DNA of 64,000 bases from Massilia sp. 9096. GTDB taxonomy: Bacteria > Pseudomonadota > Gammaproteobacteria > Burkholderiales > Burkholderiaceae_D. Location of the stretch: assembly GCF_000745265.1 (NCBI RefSeq), contig NZ_JQNN01000001.1, positions 992,001 to 1,056,000 on the forward strand. The letters are read 5' to 3'. The position numbers and the translations under genes were made by a program. Positions 47,401 through 54,216 of this stretch are shown here, piece after piece. Each line of letters opens with the position of its first letter. The first letter of the stretch is position 1. Under the pieces are notes generated by a model, which did not search any database, had not been told where the DNA came from, and saw nothing but the letters and a program-made list of their open reading frames with translations.

Positions 47401-47858
47401 CGACGCCGCTGCAGATGGCGCTGGCGGCCGGCGCGGTCGGGCAGGGGCGCGTGATCCATCCGCGTTTGCTGGCCACGCTCGACGGGCGCCGCGCGCAGGA
47501 CACGCAGGGCGCGCCGGGCGATGCACTCGGCGTGCGCCTGGACCGCATCCGCGCCGGCATGAAGGGCGTGGTCGACGTCGGCACGGCCGCCGGCGCCTTC
47601 CGCGCGCCCGAGCTGGCCGGCGTGCGGCGCGGCCTGTCGGGCAAGACCGGCACGGCGCCGGTCGGCGATGGCTCGCAGGCCACGGTCTGGTTCACCGGCT
47701 GGCTCGAGCCCGGCAGCCTGCCGCGGCAGAACCACCGGCTGGCGCTGGCGGTGTTCGTCAGCCACTCGGAAGCCACCGGCGGCGAGCATGCGGCGCCGGT
47801 CGCGGCCGCACTGCTGGGTTCGCAGGCGGCGCGCAAGCTGAACTTGAACGCGAGATAA
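44466..47858 (+). CDS. Giant PBP-type transpeptidase with an N-terminal membrane anchor
   Basis: A 1130-residue protein with one membrane helix (about 92-111), an unrecognised periplasmic region of about 600 residues, and a C-terminal penicillin-binding transpeptidase domain. The active-site triad is complete: Ser795 and Lys798 in SPGSTFK, Ser879 and Asn881 in SLNTW, and Lys1060 in SGKTG. It is far larger than standard class B PBPs, and no dimerisation or transglycosylase domain was recognised. GGAGGAG lies before the ATG at 44466; the open frame begins at 44247 but lacks a site. It heads a run of unknown genes ending in a Ser/Thr kinase and may be the envelope target of that system. Confidence 0.85.
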   Translation: MIAAVFEALADGRTRWRRARNLRAGRRNAGTGTGACAWAVARARARLHAAAQALAPARFAGSARTAVAATATFAAAPAAAAPSRPRTPAPLRWLTLASLLLATGGALLIGVHARWIAADAEAALDPAAGTRAAAVLRQALAGAVLHVPADAGARLLRLPQASVLMLSGLRAEAARRVDLCSQLANPGDPTGRLLPLRIGYRLADVERLAARADASGQPLVLRNLMLAGAQGAMPRVEIGGRASTLDSNAPLALRWEGATAEWIADSGAGVPVQGAAASASLLRQGWLLWGGDAALHVERVPSGACPALGALTLQLYHRADAGAAIGQAGTRALVAAFPLHGAPVETRLAPGDYRVPAAAPAQMEDQQLFEALRARGLVRLGRDGLAELAPPDLAAWRALGPTGWDAVTIDAATRRLLEHLYGRADGDFLREQVRIFNSERRLLAWRVAVHPADAAAAAAPASGTAATLHADWRAETASAGNAAPLPLAEDMPAAGVRLFAAMPQGWGGWRRVAAWPAGAAAARLRLDLRGAGAADGHVRVMLAGRLLDLEGARVAARRDACDGRACAAADQVQVLDLVLEPGARVLVLEAAPLAMDALATPGDARYRHLVVQGGQLAWQALPSTPLHKTAGAAAEVMLFDRGGAPLWRDGAPSQEARAAGLSTLLGVRAEQTGGIAAMLGRLPGAGGRHQASLSIDLALQRSAQAALDCIAMRRGRWQDGACSGGSAPPSGRQAGIVVLDTETGAILAAAGAGNAPVDNANWTEARDFDRIDPATSPLRLPAFQHDGGANRSPGSTFKIVSALGLELAAQADPQLDALLDGLPLAGINAYARRRGWAFRTEAATYPVDGRARITNFRDQGLDRRAQDGRLGLAQALTYSLNTWFAWAGELSDRSLLKRPDGGAPDLQPLEAGALDGVRPIVAMAHRLGFGAALRLDGGLLPPDYAWSSWDALQTTPAGIDPVHTRHELRQMAIGLRMQATPLQMALAAGAVGQGRVIHPRLLATLDGRRAQDTQGAPGDALGVRLDRIRAGMKGVVDVGTAAGAFRAPELAGVRRGLSGKTGTAPVGDGSQATVWFTGWLEPGSLPRQNHRLALAVFVSHSEATGGEHAAPVAAALLGSQAARKLNLNAR

Positions 47859-47941
47859 GAAGGGTAAACCCGGGCCAGCTGCGCGCCTGACTTTCATGGT
47901 TGTATGGCATCATCTGTTGTCATACGAATCGAAAGGAAGGT

Positions 47942-49309
47942 ATGCGTCTGCCGGGAACCCGGTACCAGGAGCCGGGTTGGGAAGAAGTGCGCAAGCTGCT
48001 CGGGCAATGCTCGCTGGTGGCCCTGCGCGCCTGCGCGCACGCGGGTCATGCCGACGACGCCGGGGATGGGGCACTGGGCGCCTACGTCGAGCGCATGGGC
48101 GCGTTGCTGCACGCCCAGCGGCGCAGCCCGCGCGCCCAGGCCGGCGGCAACGGCTACGGCGAGACCGTGTTCGAACTGGCGCTCGGCCTGGTCTACGAGC
48201 TGGGCGCGCGCCCGGGCGACTGGCAGGCGTTTTGCGCGGCGGTCGGCGCCGGATCCGAACGGCTCGGCGCGGGCGTCGACGATGCGCTGTTACGCAAGAA
48301 GGTCAACGACATGTATGCCCAGCTGCGCGACAAGGTCGACGCCGACAACTACCAGGCCGCCTGCGGCCGCCCCTGCAGCCCGAACCGCATGTACGCCTAC
48401 CGCATGCTCGACACCGCGTATGGCGAGATCGCGCGCCTGTTCGGCAACTGGGCCCAGCAACGCGCCCAGGTCGGCGCCATCCTCGGGCGCGCGCTCGACG
48501 ATGCCGCCGTCACGCCGATCGAGGTGCGCCAGCTGGGTTCGATCGCCGATTGCCGCCCCGAATGGCTGCTGCGCTGGAGCGAGACGCTCGGGCGCTTCGG
48601 CGCCGGCCCGGGGCCGCTGCATACGCGCTCGAAGCGCTTCGCCAGCCTGAAGACGAGCCCGGACAAGATCGGCGCGATGCTGCGCGAGATCGGCGAATAC
48701 GAGACGCTGTCGGCCAACCGCGACGTCGATTTCGCCCAGGACCTGGACGACGCCTCGGTGTGGATGGAAGATTACTGGCGCGTGCTGCAGGAATCGGAAC
48801 AGGCGGCCGCGCCCGGCCCGGACCGCATCCTCGAGGCGCGCGAGGAGGCGCCGGACGCCGATATAGCCGATGTAGCCGATGTAGCCGCAGTAGCCGCAGT
48901 AGCCGACGCGGGCGATGCCGCCGAGGCGTGCGGCGCGCCAGCCGCGGCGGCGCCGGCGCCCGACCCGACGCTGGAAGCGGCCGCCGTCGCGGTTTCACTG
49001 CCCCCCGGCTATCTGCACATGGCGGCCGAGGCGGCGGGGGAGGGCGCCGGCGCCGGCGTGATCGCACAGGCTTTCGGCGACGACGTCCTGCCGGTGCGCC
49101 TGGCCGTGTACGCGCGCCTGCTCGGCCCCGGCGACGACAGCTACCCGGACGCCTGGCGCGACCCGGCCAGCGGCGAGCTGCCGACCATGCAGCAGCTGGC
49201 GGCGCTGGCCGGGGTGTCGCTGCCGACGCTGAGGAAGCGCCGCGACGCCGCCATCGCCCGCCTGCAGGCGCAGGCCCCGCAACCCGCGACGACGAGGAGA
49301 GACCGATGA
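47942..49309 (+). CDS. Uncharacterised protein of the kinase island (protein A), C-terminal HTH-like
   Basis: A 455-residue predicted cytoplasmic protein that I do not recognise. The N-terminal half is helical (GYGETVFELALGLVYELGAR; RPCSPNRMYAYRMLDTAYGE). A low-complexity Ala/Asp/Val linker (about 305-345) is encoded by a 9-bp tandem repeat. The C-terminus (PTMQQLAALAGVSLPTLRKR) resembles a helix-turn-helix, so DNA binding is possible. AAGGAAGG precedes the ATG. The stop overlaps the next start (ATGA). Confidence 0.75.
   Translation: MRLPGTRYQEPGWEEVRKLLGQCSLVALRACAHAGHADDAGDGALGAYVERMGALLHAQRRSPRAQAGGNGYGETVFELALGLVYELGARPGDWQAFCAAVGAGSERLGAGVDDALLRKKVNDMYAQLRDKVDADNYQAACGRPCSPNRMYAYRMLDTAYGEIARLFGNWAQQRAQVGAILGRALDDAAVTPIEVRQLGSIADCRPEWLLRWSETLGRFGAGPGPLHTRSKRFASLKTSPDKIGAMLREIGEYETLSANRDVDFAQDLDDASVWMEDYWRVLQESEQAAAPGPDRILEAREEAPDADIADVADVAAVAAVADAGDAAEACGAPAAAAPAPDPTLEAAAVAVSLPPGYLHMAAEAAGEGAGAGVIAQAFGDDVLPVRLAVYARLLGPGDDSYPDAWRDPASGELPTMQQLAALAGVSLPTLRKRRDAAIARLQAQAPQPATTRRDR
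48860..48904 (+). repeat. Five 9-bp tandem repeats inside protein A
   Basis: Five units of the form G(A/C)(T/A)(A/G)TAGCC run from 48860 to 48904 (GATATAGCC, GATGTAGCC twice, GCAGTAGCC twice). They keep the reading frame, so unit gain or loss would lengthen or shorten the flexible linker without a frameshift. Confidence 0.85.
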
Positions 49310-49866
49310 ACAACGACAGCGATATCCAGGCGCGCCGCCTGCAGGAAGCGGCATTGCTGGCGCGCCGCGTCGAGGGCGACCGCCTGATGCTTGCCGACGC
49401 CGTGCTGGCCGGCGCGCTGGACGGCAGCCGCCCGCTCACCAGCGGCGAACGCGCCGCGCTGCAGGCCTCGCCATTGACCCAGCGCCGCCTGCGCCACCTG
49501 GCCCTGGCGCGGCGTGCGCGGGACGCAACGCAGGCCACCCCCTGGCGCGGCAGCCGCGGCCTGCTGCGCGCGGCCAGCACGCTGGATATGGCCGCGCCGG
49601 TCAGCGACGACGGCTGGTGGACCCTGCACCTGCTGGGCGAGCAGGGCGCCTGGCGCCTGGTGCTGCAGCTCTCCGGCGGCGCGCCGTTCGCTGCCGGCTT
49701 GCTGGCGGCGCGCGCCTCCGTGCGCGTGCGCGACGGCGCCGGCCAGGTAATGCTCGAGGGCCGGCTCGACCTGGACGGCGAATGCGAGGCCGCCTGGCCG
49801 TTCGCCGACCCGCCCGCGCTGCACCTGCAGGAGCGCGGCGCGCTGTTCACGGTGGAGCCATGCTAG
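49306..49866 (+). CDS. Uncharacterised protein of the kinase island (protein B)
   Basis: A 186-residue predicted soluble protein. The N-terminal half is helical and basic (IQARRLQEAALLARRVEGDR; SPLTQRRLRHLALARRARD). The C-terminal half is beta-rich (WWTLHLLGEQGAWRLVLQLS; ASVRVRDGAGQVMLEGRLDL), ending at FTVEPC. The basic start might contact nucleic acid or membrane. It overlaps both neighbours (4 and 7 bases), so it is translated with them. No known family recognised. Confidence 0.75.
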   Translation: MNNDSDIQARRLQEAALLARRVEGDRLMLADAVLAGALDGSRPLTSGERAALQASPLTQRRLRHLALARRARDATQATPWRGSRGLLRAASTLDMAAPVSDDGWWTLHLLGEQGAWRLVLQLSGGAPFAAGLLAARASVRVRDGAGQVMLEGRLDLDGECEAAWPFADPPALHLQERGALFTVEPC

Positions 49867-51014
49867 GGCTGTTCAAACGCACGCAGAAGGTAGCCGACGC
49901 CGGCGAACTGGGGCGCAGCATGGTCGCGCTGCCGCTGCGCGCAGGCTGCACGCCTCCGGCCGCCTGCCCGCTGCTGATCGTCGATGCCAGCGGCCACACG
50001 CGCCGCGCCGCGCCGGCCAGGCGGGTCGAACTGCGCGACGGCGAGCAGGGCTGGGCCTGGCACCCGGGACCGTACACGGTCGACCTGGCGCCGTTCGCGC
50101 AGGCGCCCGAGGTCGGCCTGCGCACGCGCTTCGCGATCGAGCCGGAGCTGGAGGGCGCACGCCAGCGCTTCGAACTGCTGCTGGCGGCCGAAGCCGACGG
50201 CCCCTTGCCGCTGGCCGCGCTCGCGCGCGCTCTGGAGTCGGCGCTGCAGCGCGAGCTGGCCGCCGGCGCGCTCGAACTGCCGCCCTGCACCACGATCGAG
50301 GAATGGAACGCGTTCCGCCAGGGCTTCGACCAGCTGTGCTACATGCGCTTCGGCCTGAGCGTCGACGATTGCGTGCCGGTCGACCTGGGTGCGTCGGTCG
50401 ACTACGCGGCGCTGCTGGCGGCGCGCGCGTTCGATGCGCAGCCGTCTTCGGCGCGGCTCGAGCCGGTGCTCGGCCGGATGCCGGCGGCCCGGCCGGCGCG
50501 CATCGACGCGCCGGGGCAGGAGGCGGCGGCGCCATGCCCGGTCGGCGATGCGCGTGCACTGCGCCGCCTGTTCATCGAGCTGCCGGGCTTGATGTGCGGC
50601 CTGCGCCTGGCCGCGCTGCCGGCCGGGCAGGACCAGTTCCGCCGCCAGCAGGCGCTGCTGCAGAGGCTCGATCTGCTGTCGGTGTCGGCCTCGACCATGC
50701 CGGCGCTCGGCCTGGCCGCGCCCGGCCGGCCGCTGGCGATGGACGCGCAGGCACGCCGCGCACGCCATGCCTTGCGCGCCTGCGCGTCGCTGGACGAAGC
50801 CTGGGCGCTGCTGGCGCGCTTTCGCGCCCAGGCGGCGCAGGGTGACGCAGGCGGCGCCGATGGCAGCGCCGGCGCCGCCCTGTTGTACGACGAGGCCGAG
50901 CGCATCGTCGCCAACCTGGAGCTCGACTGCGGCGCACGGCGCGCCGCCGGCGCCGCGCCTGAACCCGAGGCTGACGCCGACGCTGCTGTTGCCGGTACGG
51001 GAGCCATGCCATGA
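49860..51014 (+). CDS. Uncharacterised protein of the kinase island (protein C)
   Basis: A 384-residue protein starting MLGLFKRTQKVADAGELGRS. The segment from about 95 to 180 (helices around ALESALQRELAAGALEL, then FDQLCYMRFGLSVDDCVPVD) has a pattern reminiscent of the end of SPFH domains in the nearby protein at 52141-54216, but the similarity is weak. The C-terminus is Ala-rich. Overlaps its neighbours (7 and 4 bases). Function unknown. Confidence 0.75.
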   Translation: MLGLFKRTQKVADAGELGRSMVALPLRAGCTPPAACPLLIVDASGHTRRAAPARRVELRDGEQGWAWHPGPYTVDLAPFAQAPEVGLRTRFAIEPELEGARQRFELLLAAEADGPLPLAALARALESALQRELAAGALELPPCTTIEEWNAFRQGFDQLCYMRFGLSVDDCVPVDLGASVDYAALLAARAFDAQPSSARLEPVLGRMPAARPARIDAPGQEAAAPCPVGDARALRRLFIELPGLMCGLRLAALPAGQDQFRRQQALLQRLDLLSVSASTMPALGLAAPGRPLAMDAQARRARHALRACASLDEAWALLARFRAQAAQGDAGGADGSAGAALLYDEAERIVANLELDCGARRAAGAAPEPEADADAAVAGTGAMP

Positions 51015-52060
51015 GCGCCCCCACCATCGCCACCTGCCGCAGCGTGCTGCGCGACGGCAGCCTGCTGACCGTCACGGCCACTCGGCGCGAGCGCGCCGGT
51101 CGCGCCGACGTCAAGTGCAGCGCGCCGGGCGACGCACGCCTGGCCGAACGGATGCTGGAAGTGGTGCGCCTGGCGCGCCACACCGAGCCGCGCTTCGACA
51201 GCCGCGATCAGGTCGTGATCAGCCTGGACCGCAGTCCGGCGCCGGACGAGCGCGATTGGGAGCTGGCCGTGGTGCTGGCCGATCGCATGGTGCGCGGCTT
51301 GTGGCGTGCGCGCGGCGAGCCGGTCGCCAACGGCTTTTCGGATGCCTGGCAGCTCGGGCGGCTCAGTGGTCACCTCATTGGTCACCTCAGTGGCCACATC
51401 GATGGCCACCCGAGCGGGTCCGCTGGCGCCGACGTGCTGCTGGGCGGCGCGGACGGCCTGGCGCACCTCGGCCAGCTCAGCGGCCACGGCGACCCTTGCG
51501 CGGGCGTGTCGAGCGCGCGCGCCTGGTTCCCGCTGCACAGCGGCGGCGCGCACGACAGCCTGTGCTGGGTCGAGGTCAGCGTCCATCCGCTGACTCTGGA
51601 GGCGGGCGCCGCGGCGCTCGACGAGGAAGCGACCATCGCGGTGCCCGGCCAGGACGCCGCACGCCAGCTGGCGGTCCGGCAGGTGCTGGGCGGTGCGCGC
51701 CACTTCGACGCCCGCGCACCGGGGCGCTGGCGCACCACGGTGCGCTTCGGCGCGCCGCATTTCCAGGGCCGCTCGTACGAGCTGGCGCTGGTCATGGCCG
51801 ACCGCATGGCGCGCGGGCGCGATTTTCTCCCGCGTGCACGCCTGATCGCGACCGGCTGCTCGGATGCCTGGCATGCCGGACGCGTCGACACGGTCGAGGC
51901 CGTGGGCCCGAAATGTGCGCTGCTGTTGCGCGAAGCCGAGCCGGGCGACCGCGTGCTGGTGCCGCGCGCCTGGCAGGGCGCACTGCCGGCCGGGATGGCA
52001 AAGGAACTGCGCGCGCGCGGCGCTTCGCTGGCCTGCGTCGAGCGCATCGGGTTGATTTGA
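51011..52060 (+). CDS. Uncharacterised protein of the kinase island (protein D), internally duplicated
   Basis: A 349-residue protein with two related halves. The first contains WELAVVLADRMVRG and PVANGFSDAWQLGRL; the second YELALVMADRMARG and LIATGCSDAWHAGRV. The halves are joined by a His/Gly-rich repeat (LSGH, LIGH, LSGH, IDGH) encoded by 12-bp tandem repeats. It begins with a four-base overlap with protein C. The conserved surface is unknown and no enzyme motif was seen. Confidence 0.75.
   Translation: MSAPTIATCRSVLRDGSLLTVTATRRERAGRADVKCSAPGDARLAERMLEVVRLARHTEPRFDSRDQVVISLDRSPAPDERDWELAVVLADRMVRGLWRARGEPVANGFSDAWQLGRLSGHLIGHLSGHIDGHPSGSAGADVLLGGADGLAHLGQLSGHGDPCAGVSSARAWFPLHSGGAHDSLCWVEVSVHPLTLEAGAAALDEEATIAVPGQDAARQLAVRQVLGGARHFDARAPGRWRTTVRFGAPHFQGRSYELALVMADRMARGRDFLPRARLIATGCSDAWHAGRVDTVEAVGPKCALLLREAEPGDRVLVPRAWQGALPAGMAKELRARGASLACVERIGLI
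51362..51409 (+). repeat. Four 12-bp tandem repeats inside protein D
   Basis: Units CTCAGTGGTCAC, CTCATTGGTCAC, CTCAGTGGCCAC and ATCGATGGCCAC run from 51362 to 51409 and encode four x-x-G-H tetrapeptides, giving four evenly spaced histidines. Confidence 0.85.
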
Positions 52061-52062
52061 AT

Positions 52063-52085
52063 GCACGTCCTGAGCGAGGACGTGC
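52063..52085 (+). terminator. Hairpin after protein D, possible terminator or pause site
   Basis: GCACGTCCT, loop GAGCG, AGGACGTGC forms a perfect 9-bp stem three bases after the protein D stop. No T-tract follows, so intrinsic termination is doubtful. A TACAAT -10-like box (52101-52106) follows and may restart transcription for the SPFH gene. Confidence 0.5.
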
Positions 52086-52140
52086 TCGCGCCGCGGCTGC
52101 TACAATCGGCCGCGCCGGCACAGGATACGAGGAGTCGCAA

Positions 52141-54216
52141 ATGATGCGGATGTTCGGAATGGGAGGCGCGGCCTGCCCGCGCTGCGAGCGCAAACACGGC
52201 GCGCAGGACGGCTACTGCGGCGGCTGCGGCCTGCTGCTGGGCGCGCCGCGCCATGCGCCGGTACTGGTCGAAAACCGCTGGATGCCGGGCGCCGACGAGC
52301 TGGCGGTGTTCTTCGGCGTGCGCGCGCTGTCGGGCCTGTTCGTCAAGACCTTGCGCGTGCCGGCCACCTCGCGCGCCTTCATCCTGCAGGGCGGCGCCGC
52401 CACCGAGGTGCCCCAGGGCGAATACGAGATCGAGGGCTTCTTCACGCGCCTGAACCACCTGCTGCGCGACCAGCACGCCGAGATCCTGGTCACCAGGAGC
52501 GGCCCGCTGGCGGTGGAGTTTTCGCTGTCCGGCCTGGCCAGCGCCGAACACCTCCAGGTCGACGCGCGCCTGTCGCTGCTGCTGCGCGTCGAGAACGTGC
52601 CGGCATTCGCGCGCCACTTCATGACGCTGCCCGGGACGGTCGGCGCGGCGCAGTTGCGCGAGCTGCTGCAAGAGCCGCTGCGCCAGGTGGCGCTCGACTT
52701 CACCTGCGCGCGCTCGCTGCGCGACATGGCGGGCAAGAGCGAACTCAGGTCGCAGTTCGACCAGCACCTGCAGGGCGGCCTGGCGCCGCTGCTGGCGGAC
52801 TACGGCCTGGCGGTGGTGCGCGTCGACACGCTGGAGCTGCGCCACGACAAGTACGACGCCCACCGCGCGCGCATCGGCACGCTGTGGCTGGCCGCCGACG
52901 AGCGTCACGTCGAACTGGCCCATGCCCGGCAGCTCGACGAACTGTACGACGCCGAGGAAATGCAGCGCATCGCGCGCGAGGAGGCGCACGCGCGCCAGCG
53001 CCATCGCCGCGCCGAGCTGCGCCAGGAAGAGAGCCTGGCGGGCGCCGAGCTGTCCTTGACCAACGCTGAACGGGCGCACGCCTTGCGCACGCGCGAGATC
53101 GAACTGTACGGCCGCATTGTCGAGGCGAAAACGCGCAAGGAAGCGCTCGCGCGCGGCGCCGCCGATGCGGTCGCCGAACTCGAACAGGAACTGCGCAGCA
53201 AGCACCTGGCGCGTCTGGATGAAGCGACCGAGTGGCAGCACCTGCGCGAGCTGGCGGGGCTGCGCATGCGCACCGAGATGGAAGTGGCGCGCGAGGATGC
53301 GGCGCAGGCGCGCACCGTGGCCACCCAGCGCTTCGCCCACCAGCTGCTGCAGCAGCAGATCCGCAACAAGATCGAGCAGGCGCGCGGCATCGAAGACGCG
53401 GTGCGCCAGCGCGCCGAGCTAGCGCGGCTGCACGAGGAGGAAGGGGCGCTGGCCCAGCGCGCGCGCGCGATCGCCGACGAGGAGCACGCGGCGCGCCTGC
53501 GCCTGCTGCAGGTCGAACATGCGGCCCTGCTGCGCGAAACCGAGCGCGTGCTCGAATGGCAGGACGCGGTGGCCTCGGCGCGCCTGCGCGAGCGCGAGCG
53601 CGCCGAGGCGCTTGACGCTGAAGCGGTGCAGCAGAAGATCGCCCGGTTGCGGCGCGAAGGGGCCGGACAGGACGCCATCGCCCAGCACGAAAAGCTGCTG
53701 CGCACCATCGAGGCCGACCGCGCCGCGCGCGCGATCGATTTCGATGAGCGCGAGGCCGAGCGGCGCCACCAGATCGCGCATGCGCAGGCGCTCGGCGCGC
53801 TCGACGACGCCACCAAGCTGGTGCTGGCGCCGGCCGCCAACGCCGGCTTGCTGGCCGAGGTGATGAAGGCGCACCTGCACGCCGATATGGGCGCCGACCA
53901 GCTGGCGGCGCTGGCCCAGGTCACCTACGCCGTGCAGAGCCCGGGGGTGGAAGCGGTGCGCGCCGCGCACCAGCAGCTTGACCAGGTGCGCGAGCAGGAG
54001 CGCGTGCGGCGCGAGCAGGAGCTCGACAAGGACCGGCGCCACCAGCTCGACTTGCTGGCGCTGCAGAACGACGTCAACAAGACCGCGCTCGAATCGCAGG
54101 CGCGGCTCGGCGCCGCCGTGGCGGCCGGCGCGGGGGCTGTCTGCGCGCACACCGGGGCCGCCCCGTCCGACCGTTACTGCGCGGCCTGCGGCGCCGCGCT
54201 GCCGGCGCGGGGATGA
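52141..54216 (+). CDS. SPFH-domain coiled-coil protein with zinc-knuckle ends
   Basis: A 691-residue protein. The N-terminal zinc ribbon has Cys12, Cys15, Cys26 and Cys29. An SPFH/band-7-like domain follows (about 50-245: FFTRLNHLLRDQHAEILVTR; LRELLQEPLRQVALDFT; DYGLAVVRVDTLELR), then a long charged coiled coil (about 250-560) and a C-terminal CxH...CxxC knuckle (Cys668, Cys680, Cys683). SPFH proteins form oligomeric scaffolds on membranes. GAGGAG precedes the ATG. The stop overlaps the kinase ATG (ATGA at 54213), tying the two gene products together. Confidence 0.82.
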   Translation: MMRMFGMGGAACPRCERKHGAQDGYCGGCGLLLGAPRHAPVLVENRWMPGADELAVFFGVRALSGLFVKTLRVPATSRAFILQGGAATEVPQGEYEIEGFFTRLNHLLRDQHAEILVTRSGPLAVEFSLSGLASAEHLQVDARLSLLLRVENVPAFARHFMTLPGTVGAAQLRELLQEPLRQVALDFTCARSLRDMAGKSELRSQFDQHLQGGLAPLLADYGLAVVRVDTLELRHDKYDAHRARIGTLWLAADERHVELAHARQLDELYDAEEMQRIAREEAHARQRHRRAELRQEESLAGAELSLTNAERAHALRTREIELYGRIVEAKTRKEALARGAADAVAELEQELRSKHLARLDEATEWQHLRELAGLRMRTEMEVAREDAAQARTVATQRFAHQLLQQQIRNKIEQARGIEDAVRQRAELARLHEEEGALAQRARAIADEEHAARLRLLQVEHAALLRETERVLEWQDAVASARLRERERAEALDAEAVQQKIARLRREGAGQDAIAQHEKLLRTIEADRAARAIDFDEREAERRHQIAHAQALGALDDATKLVLAPAANAGLLAEVMKAHLHADMGADQLAALAQVTYAVQSPGVEAVRAAHQQLDQVREQERVRREQELDKDRRHQLDLLALQNDVNKTALESQARLGAAVAAGAGAVCAHTGAAPSDRYCAACGAALPARG

